Made by a program: the position numbers and the translations under genes. DNA of 64,000 nucleotides from Oscillospiraceae bacterium (GTDB taxonomy: Bacteria > Bacillota_A > Clostridia > Oscillospirales > Ruminococcaceae). Positions 60,177 to 64,000 of this stretch are shown piece by piece (positions within the stretch are counted from its first letter, which is position 1; each line of letters opens with the position of its first letter). The notes below the pieces were generated by a model that was not told where the DNA came from, made no database searches, and worked only from the letters and a program-made list of their open reading frames with translations. Location of the stretch: NCBI GenBank assembly GCA_004558145.1, contig SFDQ01000004.1:1-64000 (forward strand), written 5' to 3'.

Positions 60177-61196
60177 TCAGCCCTTATAGCCGTTGGGGTT
60201 CATGCTCTGCCACTTCCAGCTGTCCGCGCACATCTCCTCGATGCCGTACTGCGCCTCCCAGCCCAGCTCGTTCTTGGCCTTGGCGGGGTCGGCATAGACG
60301 GTGGCGATGTCGCCGGGGCGGCGGGGGTCGATGACGTAAGGCAGGGTCTTGCCGCAGGCCTTCTCATAGGCCTTGATGACGTCCAGCACGCTGTAGCCCT
60401 TGCCGGTGCCCAGGTTGCAGATGAACAGGCCGGGCTTCTGCTCCAGCTTCTTGATGGCGGCCACGTGGCCCTTGGCCAGGTCCACCACATGGATGTAGTC
60501 GCGCACGCCGGTGCCGTCCGGGGTGGGATAGTCGTTGCCGAACACATGCACCTTTTCCAGCGCGCCCACGGCCACCTTGGCGATGTAGGGCACCAGGTTG
60601 TTGGGGATGCCGTTGGGGTCCTCGCCGATCAGGCCGCTCTTGTGGGCGCCGATGGGATTGAAGTAGCGCAGCAGCGCCACGTTCATCTCGGGGTAGGCCT
60701 TGCAGCAGTCGGTGAGCATCATCTCGTTCATCAGCTTGCTGGTGCCGTAGGGGTTGGTGGTGCCGCCCACGCGGCAGTTCTCATCGATGGGCACCTTCTC
60801 CGGGTCGCCGTAGACGGTGGCGGAGGAGGAGAACACCAGATTGTTCACGCCGTGGTGGCGCATGGCGGCCAGCACGGTGAGGGTGGTGGTGAGGTTGTTG
60901 GTGTAGTACTCGATGGGCTTGCCCACGCTCTCGCCCACCGCCTTGTAAGCGGCGAACTGGATCACCGAGTCAATGTCCGGGTTCTGCGCGAACAGCTGCT
61001 CCACCTTTTCCGCGTCGGTGAGGTCGACCTCCACAAAGCGGAAATCCTTGCCGGAGATCTCCTTCACCCGGCGCACCGCCTCCGGGCAGGAGTTGTAGTA
61101 GTTGTCGGCTACGACGATGTCATAGCCGGCCGCCAGAAGTTCCACGCAGGTATGACTGCCAATGTAACCTGCGCCGCCGCACACTAAAATACTCAT
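60177..61196 (-). CDS. galE: UDP-glucose 4-epimerase
   Basis: A 339-aa short-chain dehydrogenase/reductase. GGAGYIGSH (7-15) binds NAD; the SSATVYG serine and YGTSK (YxxxK) form the catalytic site. It interconverts UDP-glucose and UDP-galactose, perhaps also the N-acetyl forms. ATG 61194-61196 has AAAGGAG upstream; a start 9 codons earlier lacks one. Promoter upstream. Confidence 0.93.
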   Translation of the reverse strand: MSILVCGGAGYIGSHTCVELLAAGYDIVVADNYYNSCPEAVRRVKEISGKDFRFVEVDLTDAEKVEQLFAQNPDIDSVIQFAAYKAVGESVGKPIEYYTNNLTTTLTVLAAMRHHGVNNLVFSSSATVYGDPEKVPIDENCRVGGTTNPYGTSKLMNEMMLTDCCKAYPEMNVALLRYFNPIGAHKSGLIGEDPNGIPNNLVPYIAKVAVGALEKVHVFGNDYPTPDGTGVRDYIHVVDLAKGHVAAIKKLEQKPGLFICNLGTGKGYSVLDVIKAYEKACGKTLPYVIDPRRPGDIATVYADPAKAKNELGWEAQYGIEEMCADSWKWQSMNPNGYKG

Positions 61197-61234
61197 GCTG
61201 TTGCTCCTTTCCCTTCCGGGCATTTTATACTTTA

Positions 61235-61263
61235 ACTATACCCCACGCCGGGGTGAAAAGCAA
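61235..61263 (-). promoter_or_regulatory. galE promoter
   Basis: TTGCTT (61258-61263), 17-bp spacer, TATAGT (61235-61240) on the minus strand, about 40 bp before galE. Confidence 0.6.
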
Positions 61264-61276
61264 GAGAAACAGGGCC

Positions 61277-62227
61277 TCACAGGACCCCCAGGCTGCGCCA
61301 CAAAAAGATCCAGAAAGTCAGGCTCACGCTGGAGGCCAGCGTTGTGAGCATGACGGTGGTGCCGGCCAGGGCCGCGTCGCCGCCGAGGCTGCGGGTCATC
61401 ACGTAGCTGGTGGGGGTGCAGGGCGAACCCAGCATCACGATGAGGCCCATGAACATCTGCTCCCGGAAGCCCAGGGCCGCGCCCAGCGGCAGGAACACCG
61501 CGGGCAGCACCACCAGCTTCACCGCCGAGGCGATGAGCGCCAGCCGGGAGGTACCCAGCGCCGCCTTGAAATCGAAGGTCACGCCGATGGCCACCAGCGC
61601 CAGCGGGGTGGTCAGGCCGGCCAGATTTTCCAGCGTGCGGTCCAGCACGGTGGGCACCGGCAGGCGGATGAGCGCCGCCGCAAAGCCCGCCAGAATGCCC
61701 AGGATGATGGGGTTGGTGGCCACGCCTTTGGCCGCGCCGGCAAGGCGCGCTTTCAGCGGCTGGCCGCCCGCGTCCTCCCCTTCCAGGGTGAGCACCGCCA
61801 CCGCGAACAGGTTGAACAGCGGCACGCTGCCCAAAATCATCAGCCCGGCCATGCCGGCGGAGCCGTAGATGTTCTGGATGAAAGCAAGGCCCAGGATGGC
61901 GGCGCTGGAGCGGTAGCAGGCCTGCACGAAGGCGCCCACGCTGCCCTTTGGCCGCACGAAGCGGTGGGCCAGCGCCCAGATGACCAGGATGCCCGCCAGG
62001 GTGGCCCCCGCGCAGAAGGCCAGATACGTGCCGTCGAAGCTGTGGTAAATATCCACCGCGCGGATCTGCTCGAAGAGCATCAGCGGCAGAGTGACCTTGA
62101 AGACGAACTTGTCGGCCACATCGGCAAAGTGCCGGTCCAGCAGGCCCAGCCGCCGCAGCCCCAGGCCCGCCGCCATGGTGAGGAAGATGGGCAGGGACGC
62201 GTTCACGCTGTAAACGAAGGATTCCAA
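61277..62227 (-). CDS. AEC family transporter
   Basis: A 316-aa, ten-helix permease of the auxin efflux carrier (AEC) family. The typical N-terminal LPIFLTMAAGLGLRRLGLLD and C-terminal GSPCTPTSYVMTRSLGGD segments are present. Bacterial members move malate or other organic acids, or amino acids; the substrate is unknown. It ends 14 bp from the galE promoter and has no clear terminator of its own. Confidence 0.85.
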   Translation of the reverse strand: MESFVYSVNASLPIFLTMAAGLGLRRLGLLDRHFADVADKFVFKVTLPLMLFEQIRAVDIYHSFDGTYLAFCAGATLAGILVIWALAHRFVRPKGSVGAFVQACYRSSAAILGLAFIQNIYGSAGMAGLMILGSVPLFNLFAVAVLTLEGEDAGGQPLKARLAGAAKGVATNPIILGILAGFAAALIRLPVPTVLDRTLENLAGLTTPLALVAIGVTFDFKAALGTSRLALIASAVKLVVLPAVFLPLGAALGFREQMFMGLIVMLGSPCTPTSYVMTRSLGGDAALAGTTVMLTTLASSVSLTFWIFLWRSLGVL

Positions 62228-62441
62228 GCCGCCTGCCCCCTTTGCCGACCCCTATTGTATCACCCGCGCACCGGGAAAGAAAGACCCCGCCTCCGAAAAT
62301 GCAAAAGAAAGGGCGCTGACTGCAAACCGGCCCTTTTTTCCCCTCTTTTTGCGGCGCGGCAGGGCCGTTCTTGCCAAAGGGCGGCAAATATGGTAGGGTA
62401 TATTACAAAAGAGCGGCCGCGCCGAAACGGAGGGAGAACAG

Positions 62442-62822
62442 ATGCAGGTCCATGAATCCTCGGAGGATTATCTCGAGGCCATCCTGATGCTGAAAGAGCG
62501 CAAGGGCTACGTGCGCTCGGTGGACGTGGCCAACGAGCTTGCCTTCACCAAAGCCAGCGTGAGCGTGGCGATGAAAAAGCTGCGGGAGAACGGCTACGTG
62601 CAGGTGGACGCCGACGGCGGGCTGGTGCTGACCGAGGCGGGGCTGGCCATTGCCCGGCGGGTGTATGACCGGCACCGGCTGCTCACCGAGTTCTTCGTGC
62701 GGCTGGGGGTGGACCCGGAAGTGGCCGCCCGGGACGCCTGCCGCGTGGAGCACGACCTGAGCGAGCAGACTTTTTCGAAGCTTGTGGAACACGCGCAAAA
62801 AAAGTTTGAAAAAGATGGTTGA
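62442..62822 (+). CDS. DtxR/MntR-family metal-dependent regulator
   Basis: A 126-aa protein: winged helix (about 8-62) and dimerisation/metal domain, without the SH3-like third domain, so the length of MntR. Likely metal ligands: Asp-9 and Glu-12 as in MntR, His-78, then Cys-100, Glu-103 and His-104, where DtxR has Cys-102/Glu-105/His-106 and MntR has Glu at the Cys place. Metal (Mn2+ or Fe2+) is therefore uncertain. Start ATG 62442 follows GGAGGGAG. No transporter gene is next to it. Confidence 0.88.
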   Translation: MQVHESSEDYLEAILMLKERKGYVRSVDVANELAFTKASVSVAMKKLRENGYVQVDADGGLVLTEAGLAIARRVYDRHRLLTEFFVRLGVDPEVAARDACRVEHDLSEQTFSKLVEHAQKKFEKDG

Positions 62823-62847
62823 CAACCGCCGAACTCTGTGCTAAAAT
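62819..62847 (+). promoter_or_regulatory. tRNA-Leu promoter overlapping the regulator stop codon
   Basis: TTGACA (62819-62824), 17-bp spacer and TAAAAT (62842-62847). The -35 box includes the TGA stop (62820-62822) of the upstream regulator gene. Confidence 0.75.
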
Positions 62848-62927
62848 AGCTATCGTTCCGCACAGCGGACCCCACGGTCCAACGTGAGAACAGCGTATTC
62901 GCGGCCTTGCGCCGCGTTTACATAGAT

Positions 62928-63014
62928 GCGGATGTGGCGGAATTGGCAGACGCGCTAGATTCAGGTTCTAGTGGGGGCAACTCCATATGGGTTCAAGTCC
63001 CTTCATCCGCACCA
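62928..63014 (+). tRNA. tRNA-Leu(CAG)
   Basis: An 87-nt class II tRNA with long variable arm; acceptor GCGGATG/CATCCGC, discriminator A, encoded CCA. Loop TTCAGGT gives anticodon CAG (reads CUG). Confidence 0.95.
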
Positions 63015-63016
63015 GG

Positions 63017-63049
63017 CTCCCGAACGCTTCGGCGTTCGGGAGTTTTTTT
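63017..63049 (+). terminator. Terminator of tRNA-Leu
   Basis: CTCCCGAACGC and complement, 11 bp, TTCG tetraloop, then T7, starting 2 bp after CCA. Confidence 0.95.
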
Positions 63050-63060
63050 GTGCAAAGCAA

Positions 63061-63096
63061 GGAGGGGCCCCGGCCAGCATTGGCCGGGGCCCCTTT
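63061..63096 (-). terminator. Hairpin at the end of the ABC transporter gene pair
   Basis: GGGGCCCCGGCCA and complement, 13 bp, with a 4-nt loop, 10 bp after the permease stop. The T tract is poor on the minus side and better on the plus side. Confidence 0.6.
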
Positions 63097-63106
63097 CCCT
63101 TTTGAT

Positions 63107-63904
63107 TCAGATGTGCAGGTCCTTTTTGCAGAACACGGCCACGCCCGCGGCATAGAGCGCCGCCGCGCCGGCCAGCAGCAGCCCGGCAAAGAGAACGGCC
63201 TGTTCCTCCCCCGCCGCAAGGCCCTTGGGGTCATAGAGGGTGAAGAAGGTGAAATAACGGGCTTTTTCGGCCGCGTCGCCCGCGTTGGCCAGCATTTGAA
63301 GCAGGAACATCAGCGCGGGCACGCCCGCGCCGAAGGCGACGCTGTACTTTGTGTCGGAGAAAGCGCAGGAGGCCAGAAAGCACACCCCGCCGATGAAGAG
63401 GTGCAGGCAGAGCAGGCCCGCGTTCACCGCCAGCAGCTCCCCCACCGCCAGTTCACCGGGGAAAGAGCTTTGGCACACCGCCAGTTCCAGCCCCGTGACA
63501 TAGCCCACCAGCAGCACCGTGCCGGAGATGAGCACCGCGGCCTGGGTGAGGGCCACGGCGCTGCGGCGCACCGGCGCGGCCAGCAGGCAGGCCATGGAGC
63601 CCCGGTCCACATATTTTGCCACCAGCCCGTTCGCCCGCAGGATGCAGAACACCATGGGGAACACCAGCAGGATGAAGCCGTAGAGATAGGAGATCATAAA
63701 GCCCAGCAGGTCCGCCGCGCCGGCAGTCATGCCCACGGCGGCCATCAGTTCCGGCATCGCCTGGGCGTAGCTGTCCAGCAGTTTGAGCATGTCCGGCTCG
63801 TACATGGAGATGATGATGGCCACATACATGGTCAGCACCGCCCCGAAGATGACCAGCAGCTTCCAGCTGCCCTTCATCTCCCGCTTATACAGTGTGAGTT
63901 CCAT
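63107..63904 (-). CDS. ABC-2 type transporter permease
   Basis: A 265-aa protein with six predicted membrane helices, of the ABC-2/NatB type. It pairs with the ATPase encoded just upstream, whose end overlaps its start by 20 bp. Substrate unknown; such pairs export peptides, drugs or other small molecules. ATG 63902-63904 with GGGGAGGGGA upstream. Confidence 0.85.
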   Translation of the reverse strand: MELTLYKREMKGSWKLLVIFGAVLTMYVAIIISMYEPDMLKLLDSYAQAMPELMAAVGMTAGAADLLGFMISYLYGFILLVFPMVFCILRANGLVAKYVDRGSMACLLAAPVRRSAVALTQAAVLISGTVLLVGYVTGLELAVCQSSFPGELAVGELLAVNAGLLCLHLFIGGVCFLASCAFSDTKYSVAFGAGVPALMFLLQMLANAGDAAEKARYFTFFTLYDPKGLAAGEEQAVLFAGLLLAGAAALYAAGVAVFCKKDLHI

Positions 63905-64000
63905 GGTTCTCCCCTCCCCCGTAATACTCCAGAAAGATGTTCTCCAGGCTCTTCTGGGCGCGCACCGTCACCTGAAGGCCGTTCTGCTCGCCGGCAAAGT
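63885..64000 (-). CDS. ABC transporter ATP-binding protein, C-terminal end (cut by window edge)
   Basis: Only the last 38 codons are inside the window. They read as an ABC ATPase C-terminus (QNGLQVTVRAQKSLENIFLE and then a Gly-rich end), closing with TAA at 63885-63887. The reading frame overlaps the permease start by 20 bp. The rest of the gene lies beyond the right edge. Confidence 0.7.
   Translation of the reverse strand, partial: FAGEQNGLQVTVRAQKSLENIFLEYYGGGENHGTHTV

Overview
The window reads as core chromosome of a GC-rich, anaerobic, probably spore-forming Clostridia bacterium. Spore-formation genes (the spoIIAA-spoIIAB-sigF operon and a bofA-like gene), an [FeFe]-hydrogenase, a valine T-box leader, class A RNase P RNA and the gdpP-rplI-dnaB and tilS-hpt-ftsH gene orders all point to Firmicutes. 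The high GC content and overall protein character suggest an Oscillospiraceae/Ruminococcaceae-type lineage, but this is inference, because only 17 nt of 16S rRNA are present. No phage, insertion sequence, CRISPR array or other mobile element was found. Most genes, including the rRNA operon at the left edge, lie on the minus strand, so that is probably the leading strand.

Layout, left to right. 1-330: the 5' end of a 16S rRNA gene (minus strand), its leader and two tandem promoters. 503-8145: spoIIA operon; folC, vanZ-like and valS behind a T-box; pfkA. 8192-8497: tRNA-Gln(CUG) and tRNA-Pro(CGG), separated by a terminator hairpin. 8615-11384: a D-2-hydroxyacid dehydrogenase and a stand-alone group-B-like [FeFe]-hydrogenase. 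11395-19811: WG-repeat lipoprotein, rlmH, YycJ-type metallo-hydrolase, murA, an M23 envelope peptidase, an RluA-type pseudouridine synthase and gdhA. 19852-23348: rnpB, convergent with bofA, then a DUF2508 gene, rnr and secG. 23374-27726: parC and parE.

27734-38978 is a likely 11-kb operon: rnj (RNase J), gdpP, rplI, dnaB, tilS, hpt, ftsH and an unrecognised zinc-ribbon membrane protein. 39046-40729: rnhA and mnmA (plus strand). 40738-46856: M15 carboxypeptidase, an inactive and an active M16 peptidase, lgt, folD and coaD. 46883-48274: lysA. 48283-52631: pstS-pstC-pstA-pstB-phoU behind a possible Pho-type promoter. 52725-53970: an unknown small protein, a PC4/YdbC protein and an HD hydrolase. 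53971-55776: MFS exporter with its own helix-turn-helix repressor and two palindromic operators. 55798-56361: a strongly palindromic stretch and a tRNA-Arg/His/Gln array. 56484-64000: ppa, MATE exporter, pentapeptide-repeat protein, nucleotidyltransferase with galE, AEC permease, DtxR/MntR-type regulator, tRNA-Leu and an ABC transporter cut by the right edge.

There is no unmistakable new multi-gene system. The points most worth a second look are: terminator hairpins placed inside both multi-gene tRNA arrays, the palindromic element at 55798-55983, the double-operator control of the MFS exporter, a mixed metal-ligand set in the DtxR-type regulator, a natural alanine at the quinolone-determining serine of ParC, and the uncharacterised zinc-ribbon protein at the end of the rnj-ftsH operon.
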